In this document: positions 1-10,257 of the stretch, in pieces
How the letters are laid out: the number at the start of each line of letters is the position of its first letter
Position numbering within the stretch: the stretch's first letter is position 1
DNA from: Nyssa sinensis
Taxonomy: Eukaryota; Streptophyta; Magnoliopsida; Cornales; Nyssaceae
Direction: 5' to 3'
Assembly: GCA_008638375.1 (NCBI GenBank)
Contig: CM018036.1
Coordinates: forward strand, 17,547,300 to 17,611,299
Length of the DNA: 64,000 nt
Made by a program: the position numbers and the translations under genes
Notes under the pieces: generated by a model
The model's input: only the letters and a program-made list of their open reading frames with translations
Database searches by the model: none
What the model was told of the DNA's origin: nothing

Positions 1-227
1 TGTCAACAAGCGAATATGAAAATTTGACACACACATGCTTTATTTTTCTATCTTCTTTTTATTTTACTTTTTCTCAGTAAAAGATGTATGTATTATAGAC
101 AAAAAAAATTTGATCTTTTTATAACATGGATCCACATAAGTCATAAGATAAAATTGTATTTTTGCTAATCGAATGCCAGCCTGTGGTGAATCTAAGCCCA
201 GTTAAAGTGGAATAGCATGTGTAATAC
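1..227 (-). other. CASP intron 2, partial
   Basis: AT-rich DNA downstream of the exon 2 donor. The next CASP exon (expected to begin with DFKKASPE-like sequence) is not present in these bases, so it must lie off the left edge. Confidence 0.6.
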
Positions 228-339
228 CTCTAGTGCTTTCTGCAAGCTTTCGTCGGTTTTTCTGGCTGTTTCTCTTGATTTTCAGCTATCCGAAGCCCCT
301 GTTCATCCAACAAACTTCTCTCCTTCTCTAAGTCAAAGT
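228..339 (-). pseudogene. CASP: CASP homologue, coding exon 2, with a one-base insertion
   Basis: Seen: minus-strand acceptor TTTACAG|AC at 340/339 and donor ACTAGAG|GTATTA at 228/227. The exon reads FDLEKERSLLDEQGLRIAEN then QE, which is the highly conserved CASP N-terminal block. After QE the frame is lost: a run of three A (minus strand; 269-271) stands where two are expected. Dropping one base restores the family sequence (NSQKNRRKLAESTR) exactly to the donor in the right phase. As written, the exon is 112 bp rather than 111 and reads into a TAG at 232-230. Either this allele is a pseudogene or the extra A is a homopolymer error in the assembly; the otherwise perfect conservation and splice sites favour a live gene with a sequence error. 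Downstream exons lie beyond position 1. Confidence 0.82.
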
Positions 340-924
340 CTGTAAACCAGGAAATGAGATACTAATAAATCATTTCAACAATACCCTTCCTAAGAAGAAC
401 AATCAAACAAAATGAGCCACACTATGCTTTTAAGAAAAAGTCAATAACTTAACCTTGTTAGTGTTAAAATACATAACACTCCCAACTTGAAGATAGTAGT
501 GATTGGCATAGATGCTATCTGATGCAACAACGGCCCCTTGACAGCACTATCAATTAGCTTATCATCTGCCAAAGCTGTCCTAGCATGATGGTAAAAGGAA
601 TCTGGGATAGTCAAGAGATCCCATGACACCCAAAATATTTAAAAGGCCTGCAATTTCTCACATCTACAATTTTAGATGGGGCCACCATTGCTTGGTGCAG
701 TCATAAGATCCCGGGTAACCAAGCTTGAGAACATGAGTTCAAGTCCAAAAGCAACAACTTTGTCCAAAATAATACCAAAATTAGATCTGCACCCAGTCTG
801 TTGCTCAAACACCCCATATTGGTACGATCCACACTAGGTGATGACCTTTTTATATTTATAAATTTTATAGTCGGCCAGCCAGGTTGTATAGAACACAATA
901 TTGGGTAGTTAGGAAACATGTTAC

Positions 925-1268
925 TAAGATGAGTGTAGCCGAAATGAGAATGTTAAGATGAATGTGTGATAAGACAAGAAATGATTGAATAGGAATGAAT
1001 ATATTCGCAAAATGGTAGGAGTAGCACAAATAGGAGATAAGATGAGAGAACATTGCCTAAAGTGGTATGGTCATGTAAAACAAAGACCCATAAATGCACC
1101 AATAAGGAATAGCGACAGGATTAATATCGAGGGTCATGCTAGGGAGGAGGGCGGCCGAAAATTAACTTTAATAGAAATAGTTAAAAAAGATATGGTAATG
1201 GGTGATTTAACAAAAAGAATGGCCTTAAATGGATAAGGCTTTGTTGAGTTGAGTTGAGTTGAGTTGCC
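925..1268 (+). mobile_element. RTE-type LINE, 3' end remnant
   Basis: Seen: the plus strand encodes, in two frames, fragments of the extreme C-terminus of a plant LINE reverse transcriptase protein: MLR-MC-KTR, then NEYIRKMVGVAQIGDKMRE, LKWYGHVKQRP and a final GRKLTLIEIVKKDM. In-frame TGA codons stand where Trp is expected near 940. The element ends in AAGGCTTTG followed by TTGAG repeats at 1246-1268, the simple-repeat tail typical of plant RTE LINEs (usually TTG repeats). It is 5'-truncated, as most LINE copies are, and sits inside CASP intron 1 in opposite orientation to the gene. Confidence 0.7.
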
Positions 1269-2182
1269 CTCACACTGAAGAAAAATCTCCAATGCCTTTT
1301 CTTCCCCTGCTGAACAAAACTAACAAGCAAAGCCCAAGCCCCATCCTTCTTCCAAAACCAAGCAGCATAGTAATTAGCCGCACAATACTTATAACCTTCG
1401 CCTTTGTCAACTCAAAAAAAAAAAAAAATTCCTCTTCAGCTTTTTAGCAACAAAAACAAAAACAAAAAAAGAACTAGAAAGATAGAAAGATAATATGGAC
1501 AAACCCCCCTAGTGCTCTTTCTATACGGGTGCAACCCCTTGGTGCTCTTCTAATGAAAGTAAATTCTCAAAGAAAAATAGAGAAAGATATTGAGAAGAAA
1601 TACTAAAATACAGTACTATTTACCACCCTTGAAGAGAAATTCCCTTTTAAAAGCAAAGCCTTCTCTCTCAATATCTTGATCCCCGATACAAGAAGAATTT
1701 TGCTCTGACCCAATAAAGGCCGAAATACAAAACCAAAATAGACACTCCTCACAGTCAAGTCCCTAGCCAAGTCAAATACCCTATTAACTTCCTTCATGCC
1801 AGTAATTGCACCCATGGTGGAACTAACTTCCAAACCCAAGTCAAGTTGAAAAATGCCACAAGACACATCTCACATACTTCATCTAATGGCTAAAAGTGTC
1901 AAGAAAAATCAAGGTATCAGCCACAAATTAAAGGTGAGAAATCCAACCCTCTTAACCAATCAAAAAACCCGAAATAAGGGCACCCTTTGCTGTTCTATAC
2001 AATGTTAGGTAACAATAATAAAAAATAAGTGATAGAAACAGTCTGTCCCCTATCCTAATCCTCCAGAAGTGCCCAAGAAAATAAAGAAGATCATCTGCTT
2101 TATAAGAATATCTGGTACTCCAATATAGGCAGCTTACATGTGTGGAAGAATTATGTGATCTAGCCTTAAAAGAAGTATGTTC

Positions 2183-2804
2183 AGTCCACCATTAAGCATG
2201 AAGGATATGATGAAAAATTTTAAACTCAGCATGATTTTGTCGCTCTTGTTGATTTCGCCTGCAACCATTTCCAGTTACCAACTCAGCATCTTCACACAGC
2301 TTACGCCACAGAACATTACTTTATATATGTACATTATTCTTTCATCAACAAAAAAAAAATGTACATTATTCATTCATGATTAACACAAACATATCACCTT
2401 AAAATCGATCCATACTAAACTGATCCAAACTCAACCAAACTAAAAACCCAAGGTATCCCCACCAAAAACCCTCAATATATACTTTTCTTGTGTAGTCCAC
2501 CATTAAGCATGAAGGATATGATGAAAAATTTTAAATTCAGCTTGATTTTGTCACTCTTGTTGATTTTGCCTGCAACCCTTTCCAGTTACCAACTCAGCAT
2601 CTTCACACAGCTTACGCCACAGAACATTACTTTATATTTGTAAATTATTCTTTCATCGATCAAAAAAATATGTACATTATTCATTCACGATTAACACAAA
2701 CATATCACCTTAAAATTGACCCATACTAAACTGATCCAAACTCAACCAAACTAAAAACCCCAAGGTATCCCCACCAAAAATCCTCAATATATACTTTTCC
2801 TGTG
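2183..2804. repeat. Tandem duplication, two 311-bp units
   Basis: Copy 1 is 2183-2493 and copy 2 is 2494-2804. Both begin agtccaccattaagcatgaa and end in ...tatacttttctgtgt. They differ at roughly a dozen positions and a few 1-2 base indels. No protein family is recognised in the unit. The clean head-to-tail junction suggests a local unequal exchange or replication slippage within the CASP intron. Confidence 0.9.
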
Positions 2805-3857
2805 TTAACGTATTAATGATGGTGTTGATATGCTTACCTAATTATCTCGGATTTGTACGAGAATACCATACGCCCTCTCCAATTCAATATTTTTTTCAAA
2901 GAAAAAGACAGACTCAAGTGTTTTGCTCAATTTTCAAGTAATTTTCCTTTTAAAAAATCGACAAATAATCAAAAAAACAATTCACTAAAGCAACCATGCA
3001 ACAACAAGTAGCAATCACTTTACACATCAATTATGAGTAAATTCAAAAACAACACAACTCTCTTTAGAATCCAATCAAATCAAATGAACATTAACTTCAA
3101 AAACTTGATCACAGCTTTAAAGTAGTAAGTAATTAACTGACATCTTTCTTTCCCTGAAAAAAAAGAAAAAGAAAACTCTCTCTGCATATACTCTCAATTT
3201 CTCTCACCCAGATCCACCTTCTCAGGGAGAGATGGAGATAGACTCTTAGTTCATTCCATCTCTCTCATCATGAGGGTCTCTTTCGTGCTGCATGCATGGT
3301 TTTTCTCTCATTTGATTCCTTGAATTTATAGGAGTTCTGTTCAACTATTTATTGTATCTGTTTTTATTTTCATTTCTTTTTTTCTTTGGGTTTTGTTGTA
3401 CTGCGTTGGATAGAATGGTGGAAGGTTTTACTTTTAAAAGTTTCATGTGGATTTCTCAATTGATGGAATTGGGTGTCTGAGGAATCACCTGGTTCATGGT
3501 TGTATGCTTCTTCATCACTAAGGGAAGTTTTATGCATGTTTCGGCTCTTAGAAAGGAATCTATGGATCATACTGGTGCAGTTGGTGCCGATGCATCTTTG
3601 GTGGTTCATGGCGGTTGAACCCAAGACATGGGTCAAATTTAGTTACTCATGAACTTGCAGTTAGAATGTGTTCTGGTGATTTCTATGTAGTGTGGTTGGA
3701 GATGCCTGATTTATTTGTATTTACAAGTTGTATGCTCTTTTCAAGCAATAATATTTTTTTCTTCCGTTGGCTAAAAAAAATAAAAAAATTGAACTGACAA
3801 ATTTGTGCACCGCGCAATGCTAAGAAAATGCGAGGAAGAGTATTAAAAATGTAGTAC

Positions 3858-3942
3858 CTTTCCAGAAATTCGCGACGACTGAGACAGGTGTAGAAGACGA
3901 GCTCGATTTCTCCCTCTCCGATCCTCCTTGGGAGGCCTCCAT
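3858..3942 (-). CDS. CASP: CASP homologue, coding exon 1 (Golgi golgin, CUX1-like)
   Basis: Seen: on the minus strand an ATG at 3942-3940 opens 28 codons, MEASQGGSERE... ending SVVANFWK, followed by the donor G|GTACTAC (exon ends at 3858, phase 1). The ending SVV-NFWK, joined to exon 2 as K-D-FDLEKE, matches the conserved start of plant CASP, the Golgi-membrane golgin related to the CCAAT-displacement protein splice product (Arabidopsis At3g18480 type). Family knowledge: CASP is a long coiled-coil protein with a C-terminal membrane anchor that tethers vesicles at the Golgi. Only the short N-terminus is here; the coiled coil and anchor would be encoded left of the window. The ATG is chosen because it is in phase with exon 2 and gives the family-typical acidic/serine-rich leader. 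An upstream in-frame ATG was not found. The 5' side carries a GA-rich leader, usual for plant 5' UTRs. Confidence 0.82.
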
Positions 3943-3989
3943 TGATGATCACGGATCCGCAACAAAAATAGGGTTTGCTTGCCTATTCG

Positions 3990-4037
<48 letters not shown>

Positions 4038-4080
4038 ACTTTCTCTATTTATATATTTATATATATATATATATGTATAT
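3943..4080 (-). promoter_or_regulatory. CASP 5' leader/promoter with a GA tract
   Basis: Read on the minus strand, the sequence upstream of the CASP ATG has an AT-rich TATATAT block (about 4047-4074) followed by a pure GA tract of about 20 units (3992-4032, CT on the plus strand) and then a short leader. GA/CT tracts just upstream of plant start codons are common and often act as GAGA-type elements. Position fits a promoter and 5' UTR; the transcription start is not determined. Confidence 0.45.
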
Positions 4081-5331
4081 GCAATCACGAAGAATTGACT
4101 TTCATCACAATTCAGGGAGGGGAAACGGGAGATCGGAGGTTGCTGATGAGAACTCAAACGGAGTGTCTGAGACAGATCTCGGCAAGGTCTTCAATTATAA
4201 TTAATAAACAGAAAGGTGTTTGCCGCGAGGGCAAGCGGCATTTATGATGGCAAGCGGGACACCCGGGTTAAGCCTTTCCCTGTAGTTGTTCATGTCATCC
4301 TAGTCCTGGATTAGGGAAATAAGAAGTGTTTGCTTTTGGTGAAACTTAACATGAGTTCTCGATCTGTTTCAATAATTTCAAAAAATTATACTTAAATTGA
4401 TACGAAAAAAAAAATAAAAGGAAATTTTATAATAAGTTATTCACAAAGTATTTAATTAAGTTAATATTCAATCTTAAATATTATAATTCAAAAAGTCTCT
4501 TAACATTTCTTTTTTACAAAATTGTCCATAAGTATAAAAACAACTCAAAAGCAAATATGTCAAGTTATTTTTCCTGTCACATCATCACTTTTTTTTTTAA
4601 CTTCAAAATTAAATAACTTGTAATATATAAATTTATTTATTTTTTATGAAAATAACATATTTCAATTCTAAAAATTGAGATCTATTAAATAGTATCCACA
4701 ATGCATATGAAATTTTGAAGAAAAAAAATCAGTTTTTATATGGTGTAATCAATCAATAGAACAAAAAATTTCTATTCAGTTTAAATAAAATAATAAATCT
4801 TTTTTTTTTGTTTGCAAAGTATAATTGTGTAACAAAAGTTATACAGAAGACAATACCCAAGATCAAAAGATGAAATAAGGCAAAAACAGAAGAGGAATAC
4901 ACAACTAAAAAAAAAAATTAACCAACAACAAAGAAATTTCTCTGTCTTAAGTGAACTGGAACAAAAACACAAGCCATCACAACCAACCCCCACTTTCTGA
5001 GAGCTGTTTTGGAATATCTTTCTCTTTATTTCCTTGATGGGTTCTTTTGCATTAATCTCATAATTGTTGTTTTCATATTCTCTTTTATTTCTTCAAACAT
5101 TACAACTATATATCACACCATCTTTTTGAAGAGGTTTAGCATTTATCTTTTATTTATCTTTCATTTCACTTTTTTCCTAAAAAATCTATAGATTTTGGCA
5201 ACAATGCTAGCATGCAATCCTCAAGCAGTGGTGATGAAGAATATAATTCATAGACAAAACTTTCACTACTAAAATCAAGGAATAAAATATCGCTCAAAAT
5301 GATATATCGCATGTTAAAAAATACGGATATA
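4081..5331. other. AT-rich intergenic DNA
   Basis: No gene or repeat was recognised. Several short T- or A-rich open frames here are low-complexity and unlike any protein. It is the flank into which copia-1 inserted. Confidence 0.6.
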
Positions 5332-5336
5332 TTGCA

Positions 5337-5520
5337 TCTTGAATGGTGATGAGAGATCTTTTTCATTCATCTTTTATGTTTACATGAACCACCATTATAT
5401 AGGGTTTACAAACCCTAATTACAACTAATTACACCTCTCTAATAGGAAAGGATAATCATACAGCATCGGTAAGTCAACCCTCCTAAAATAGGAAAGAATC
5501 ATACAGCTGGTAAGTCAACA
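5337..5520 (-). repeat. copia-1 3' LTR (184 bp)
   Basis: On the minus strand it runs TGTTGACTTACC... to ...CATTCAAGA. It matches the 5' LTR except for A/T and G/A substitutions and one missing T. It follows the purine tract directly. Confidence 0.92.
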
Positions 5521-6984
5521 CTCCCCCTCAAGTTGGTGCATGATGTCACATATGCCCAACTTGCTTAAGAACTTTGAGAATACTCGGTTTGATACTGCTT
5601 TGGTAAGAATGTCAGCCAACTGGTCTTCTGATCGGATCACTGGTAATTCCAAAATCTTCTCCTCCAATTTCTCTTTGATGAAAAATCTGTCAACCTCGAC
5701 ATGTTTTGTTCGATCATGGTGAACCGGATTATAAGCCATGTCACGTGCTGACTTATTATCACAATATAATTGAATTGGTTTATTTGGTGAATATCCCAAA
5801 TCCTGTAGAAGAAACTTTAGCCACAATCCTTCACAAATTCCAAGTGCCACTCCCCTAAGTTCAGCTTCTTCACTTGAGCGAGCAACAACATTCTGCTTCT
5901 TACTCCTCCATGTGACAAGATTGCCACCTACAAAGGTGAAGTACCCTGAAGTGGATCGCATATCGTTCTTGTCTCCAGCCCAGTCAGCATCAGTGTATAC
6001 ATTTATGGTTTGTTCCACTGTATTTTTAAAGAATAAAATTCCTTTCCCTGGAGCAGACTTCAGATACCTCAAAATGCGTATAACTGCATTCATGTGTTGT
6101 TTGCCAGGATTATGCATGAACTGGCTGACAATGCTTAATGCATAAGCAAGATCTGGTCTTGTGTGAGCTAAATACATCAACTTGCCAACAAGTCTCTGGT
6201 ATCTCCCCTTGTCAACTGGAACCTGATCACTCTTAATACATAATTTTAAGCCTTCTTCAACAGGTGTATCAGCTGGTTGACATGCTGACATTCCTGTTCC
6301 TTGTAGTAGGTCTAAGACATATTTCCTTTGGGACAAGTAAATGCCTTTACTTGATCGTGACACCCCAAGAAAATATTTCAAAGTACCTAGATCTTTCATT
6401 TCAAATTCCTTGGCCAAGTATTCTTGTAAAGCATTTCTTTCCTCTGGATCATTTCTTGTGACCACCATGTCATCTACATATACAATAAGGACAGTGATCT
6501 TCCCTTGTTGCTTCTTCAGAAACAAAGTAAGGTCTGAATTGCTTTGTTGATCTCCAAAGTTTTTCATGGCTTTTGTAAATCGTCCAAACCAAGCTCTCGG
6601 AGATTGCTTCAACCCATACAGTGATTTCTTCAGTCTACAAACCTTCTGATTATGTCTTTCTAGTATCATGCATCCCGGTGGTAGATCCATATAGACTTCT
6701 TCAGACAATTTTCCGTGCAGAAATGCATTTTTCACATCAAATTGTTGCAGTGGCCAATCTAGATTTGCTGCTAGAGACAATAGGACTCTCACTGTGTTGA
6801 TCTTGGCTATAGGTGCAAATGTCTCTGTATAGTCGATCCCATAGGTTTGAGTGTACCCTTTTTGCCACCAATCTTGCTTTAAAGCGTTCAATAGCGCCAT
6901 CAGGTTTGTATTTGACAGTGTAAATCCACTGGCATCCAACTGTTTTCTTCCTTGGTGGAAGGTTAACAAGATCCCATGTTTCAT
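5515..6984 (-). pseudogene. copia-1 reverse transcriptase and RNase H
   Basis: After the frameshift the frame reads GYTQTYGIDYTETFAPIAK, FDVKNAFLHGKL, SLYGLKQSPRAW, the catalytic YVDD (YVDDMVV), then RNase H with YTDADWAGD, TSGYF, WRSKKQNVVARSSEEAEL, YCDNKSA, HDRTKHVEVDRFFI and the family-typical ending DQLADILTKAVS. All RT/RNase H catalytic acids are present. Residues before GYTQ are out-of-frame and not part of the protein. The frame runs to a TGA next to the polypurine tract. Confidence 0.9.
5521..5530 (-). other. copia-1 polypurine tract
   Basis: Minus strand TGAGGGGGAG directly before the 3' LTR; the plus-strand primer site. Confidence 0.88.
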
Positions 6985-7519
6985 TTTTCTGTAGAGATTT
7001 CATCTCTTCGTTCATAGCTGCTTTCCATCTAGGATTAGCTAAGGCTTCCTGCACACTGTTAGGAATAGATACAGCAGATAATTGATTCACAAATGACATG
7101 TTTGATTTTGACAAACGATGGTTAGACACATAATGGCTCATAGGATATTTGACTTTACTAGATAATTCAGGCTCATATGTGGTTTTAGGAATACCTCTGG
7201 TGTGACGATGGGGTAATTGTCTCTTGTGAGTCTTAGGAACATCTTCAGTAAGTGATTGGTATGGTATGTCGGATAGAGGTGGAACTATATTCTCAAGACT
7301 TTCAGTTTCAGGCTGACCAACCATATTCTCAAGACTTTCAGTTTCAGGCTGACCAACCATATTCTCAAGACTTTCAGTTTCAGGCTGAGTTGGAGATAGA
7401 CCATCTTCTTCAATAGTTGGGTGTTTATCATTACTTTGATCTAATATCATACCACTTAAATCCAAGTTGACAACATCCTGGTTATCATCTTCACCATAGT
7501 TGAGAGTTTGAATTTCCTT
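6737..7519 (-). pseudogene. copia-1 integrase/RT linker and RT start, with internal repeat
   Basis: In the same frame as the integrase core but after its stop. It contains three tandem copies of a 12-residue unit, (G)QPETESLENMV, near 7265-7390, a repeat in the normally variable linker. RT begins at MKSLQKNETWDLVNLPP and reads through GCQWIYTVKYKPDGAIERFKARLVAK, then goes out of frame because a run of five A (minus strand, 6859-6863) has one A more than expected. Confidence 0.85.
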
Positions 7520-8580
7520 CTAGTACTCCCCCTGAAATTCAGGCTCGGGAAAGTACATGGTGTCTTCATGAAAAATGACATCCATTGTGACAAATAATCG
7601 ATGTGTTGGAGGATGGTAACACCGGTAGCCCGTTTGATGTGTGGCATACCCAACAAAAATATATCGCAATGCTTGAGGAGTTAATTTTGTGCGTTGATGC
7701 TTGTGGAGATGAACAAATACCACACATCCAAAGACATGAGGGGGTAAATTGGTAACAGGTGGGGCAATCAGGGCTTCAGTGAGGGCTTGGAACGGGGTTT
7801 TGAAATCGAGAGTGCTTGAGGGTACTCAATTGACTAAATAAGCTACAGAAGTGAATGCTTCTCCCCAATAAGATAATGGCATATGAGCGTTGATTAACAA
7901 AGCTCGGACGACCTCTAGCAAGTGTCGATTTTTTCGCTCTGTCACCCCGTTTTGTTGGGGTGTGTTGGAACAAGTAGTATGATGAATCATCCCTTGGTCT
8001 TCCAAATATTGCTGAAGTTCAGTACTCTGATATTCTCCACCATTATCACTGCGAAGAACTTGAATCTTTGTTTTGTACTGAGTCTGAATTATTTTATGAA
8101 ACTTTTGAAATAGTGAATTCACTTCACTTTTGGATTTCATCATGCAGACCCATGTCATCCTGGTACAATCATCAATAAACGTTACAAACCATCGTGATCC
8201 TACCCAAAGTAGTAGCTTTAGATGGACCCCTAGACATCAGAATGAATAAGCAGAAACGAAAGTGGACTTTTATTTAATTGTAACGGAAATGAAGTACGAT
8301 GACTCTTCGCAAGTTCACAAACCTCACACTGGAAATTAGACACATCAACTTGCAAAAATAACCTAGGAAATAGTTTTTTTAGATACCCAAATGAAGCATG
8401 CCCCAAATGACTATGCCATAACCAGATTTTTGCTTTTTGTTTGTTCCTCTCAACGCCTCCCACTGTCAAAGCTTGCCGGAGGCTGTTAATGCTTTTGGAT
8501 TCCAAGTCCAAGTAATATAGCTTCTCCCCGCCTAATACCACAACCAATCGTTTTCCTGGTTTGGATGTCCTTAAACACAT
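7520..8580 (-). pseudogene. copia-1 integrase, frame-broken
   Basis: The GAG-pre-integrase zinc domain (LWHSHLGHASFG ... CEVCELAKSHR) is at 8250-8430. After HSDV an extra A turns Trp-Gly into a stop, and a second extra A near 8200 shifts the frame again. The catalytic core resumes at 8158 (MTWVCMM, VLRSDNGGEY, NGVTERKNRHLLE) with the second Asp and the Glu of the DDE triad intact. YLVN is followed by TGA (7828-7826) in place of Arg CGA. Then the copia-typical linker FGCVVFVHLHKHQRTKL...YIFVGYA runs to a TAG at 7522-7520. In plant copia elements integrase inserts the cDNA; this one cannot be made. Confidence 0.85.
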
Positions 8581-8622
8581 AATAATCAGGCCAAAAAATT
8601 ACAACACAAGATAAGGTAGTTG

Positions 8623-9093
8623 TTATTTGAGAACAGACAAAAGATTATAATCTAAAGATGGAACAACTAAAACAGAATCTAAATGTAAGGTATCAGTTAG
8701 GGTTAAAGATCCTTCCTCAATGACTGGGGCGGAAGCACCATTGGCAGTAGAGACAAATTTTTGATCGGAGGATTGAAGGGATGAGACCTGTCTAGAATCA
8801 AATGTCATGTGATCTGTGGCACCAGAATTAATTATCCATGTACTATGCGAAATAGGTGTAAAAATATTGAAAGCCTTACCACCATTGTTTGAAGAAATCA
8901 TCGGTGCCGAGGCTTGGTTAGTTACTGCATCTTTAGTGTTGTTGTAACCACTACTGCAGTGGAAGGACCCTTTTGATTTTTTCTTCGAGCTATTATGATC
9001 CCACCAGTCTGGATAACCCATCAACTCAAAACATTTGTTCTTCGAATGCCCAGTTTTCTGGCAGTGGGTGCACTTGAGGGATGACTTCTCCAT
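8623..9093 (-). pseudogene. copia-1 gag zinc knuckle and protease start
   Basis: Opens MEKSSLKCTHCQKTGH and carries a CX2CX4HX4C zinc knuckle (CTHCQKTGHSKNKC), the nucleic-acid binding end of gag. About 70 residues on, WIINSGATDHMT is the copia aspartic protease site, but the catalytic Asp of DSGA is Asn (AAT for GAT near 8830), so the protease should be dead. The frame ends after YNLLSVLK, where a one-base loss (about 8633) shifts it; the continuing VSQITTT-like sequence is in the next frame. Confidence 0.85.
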
Positions 9094-9263
9094 GGTATTT
9101 TCAGCCTTCGGATGGTGGGACCGATTCTTGGTGACTAATGCGGAAGCTTCAGGAGTTGCAGGTTCCTTTTTTTTTTGGTTATTAAGGCTAGATCTTATCT
9201 GGGCTGGGCCTAAAGCTTAGGCATACAAGTTGGGTTGGCTGGGCCTGTTGGCCTAAAGTGGGT

Positions 9264-9881
9264 TTAATGTATCATTGGGTTGGGGAGCAAATGGGTTAAG
9301 AGAACAAAAAATGGGTCTGGGCAATCAGTGGATTTGTTCAAACTTTTCTGGATAGTGAGAGAAAAATTTGGTGCGATACAGGTTTCAAAACCCTTGTTCT
9401 CTAGTGCAGCGGTTATGATGATGAGGCGGCATAGTGCAGCAAGTAGGTGTCTGAAGGATAGAAAGAACATCTGGTGCAGTGCAGCAGATGGAAAGAATAG
9501 TGACTGATGAAGGTTGTCCGGTAATAATAGCAGCGAGTGACAAGATTGGGCTATGCGGCTATGAACACAGCTGGATTGAGACGGCAACAGATCTCTTGAC
9601 CTTGAATGGTTGTTTTGACGAGGTTGGTGTCTATGAATAGCAGCAGCTTGTGATGGGTGTTTAGATGGGGCTGGTGTTTGTGAATCGCAGCAGCAACAGT
9701 AGGTGGTGCGGACTGAGAGATTTGTGATGATCTCACGGACTTGGCTTACGCTTTGGATGATGTTGTGGACGGACTGATCACCGAAGTTTTGTGGCGCAAG
9801 TTGATAGCTTCTGTCGTTTTGCACGGCAGTGGCCGAAGCTGATGGCGGAGACTCGAATAGCTTTGCGAATGGAAGAACCAA
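9264..9881 (-). other. copia-1 leader open frame of unknown nature
   Basis: A 205-codon open frame, MVLPFAKLFESPPSA..., lies between the PBS and the zinc-knuckle frame, where the gag N-terminus should be. It contains a CCCC run and many Ser, His, Gln and Leu residues and shows no gag (UBN2/DUF4219-like) motifs. The DNA is GGGCTGGG/TGGGTT-rich on the plus strand. It may be non-coding leader or captured sequence; the openness may just reflect its base composition. I do not assign a function. Confidence 0.3.
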
Positions 9882-10060
9882 TGGTGGAGGCGTCGGTCAA
9901 TGGTGCAAGATCAGTGTTTTATAGGATTTGGGCGGGTCTGAATGTGGGTGTTTTATGGTAGGCTGATATAACTCTGTTTTCAGAGTTTCTGAGGCTCTGT
10001 TCAAAATAGAGAAGCTCTGTTTCAGAGTCTCTTCCGATCAAGGACACAAAGCATGAACCT

Positions 10061-10072
10061 GCTCTGATACCA
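10061..10072 (-). other. copia-1 primer binding site (initiator Met tRNA)
   Basis: Minus strand reads TGGTATCAGAGC abutting the LTR; complementary to the 3' end of plant initiator-Met tRNA. Confidence 0.92.
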
Positions 10073-10257
10073 TCTTGAATGGTGATGAGAGATCTTTTTC
10101 ATTCATCTTTTATGTTTACATGAACCACCATTATATAGGGTTTACAAACCCTAATTACAACTAATTACACCTCTCTAATAGGAAAGGATAATCATTCAGC
10201 ATCGATAAGTCAACCCTTCCTAAAATAGGAAAGAATCATACAGCTGGTAAGTCAACA
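10073..10257 (-). repeat. copia-1 5' LTR (185 bp)
   Basis: Starts TGTTGAC at 10257 and ends TTCAAGA at 10073, immediately followed by the primer binding site. The short length is usual for small plant copia elements. The 3' end is GA rather than the usual CA. Confidence 0.92.

Larger units (their letters stand above)
340..3857 (-). other. CASP intron 1 (3.5 kb)
   Basis: Bounded by the exon 1 donor and exon 2 acceptor on the minus strand. It holds an RTE LINE tail (925-1268) and a 311-bp tandem duplication (2183-2804). The stretch 1500-1866 has a minus-strand open frame of 87 codons that I do not recognise; a poly-purine tract and repeated 'gtgctctt' words near it hint at an old LINE tail. 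The stretch 3160-3800 is CT-rich, then open in short frames on both strands, with no family match. No host exon was recognised inside. Confidence 0.7.
5337..10257 (-). mobile_element. copia-1: full-length Ty1/copia element, decayed coding region
   Basis: Seen: two near-identical direct repeats at 5337-5520 and 10073-10257 bound the element, flanked by the 5-bp target duplication TTGCA (5332-5336 and 10258-10262). Minus-strand order is 5' LTR, initiator-Met PBS, leader, gag zinc knuckle, protease, integrase, reverse transcriptase, RNase H, PPT, 3' LTR; integrase before RT is the Ty1/copia order. The LTRs differ by two substitutions and one indel over 185 bp, so insertion looks recent. Yet the coding region has at least two stops and four frameshifts, and its protease Asp is Asn. 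The N-terminal gag domain is not recognisable; a long Ser/His-rich frame lies in its place. It was probably moved in trans, or some indels are assembly errors. Confidence 0.93.

Noticed and set aside
1603..1866. 87-codon minus-strand frame inside CASP intron 1
   Set aside because: No recognised domain and no splice sites fitting CASP.
3370..3636. 88-codon minus-strand frame as a CASP exon or separate gene
   Set aside because: No family resemblance; exon 1 and exon 2 of CASP join in phase without it.
3992..4032. Regular repeats as a CRISPR array
   Set aside because: Dinucleotide microsatellites with no spacers, in a plant nuclear sequence.
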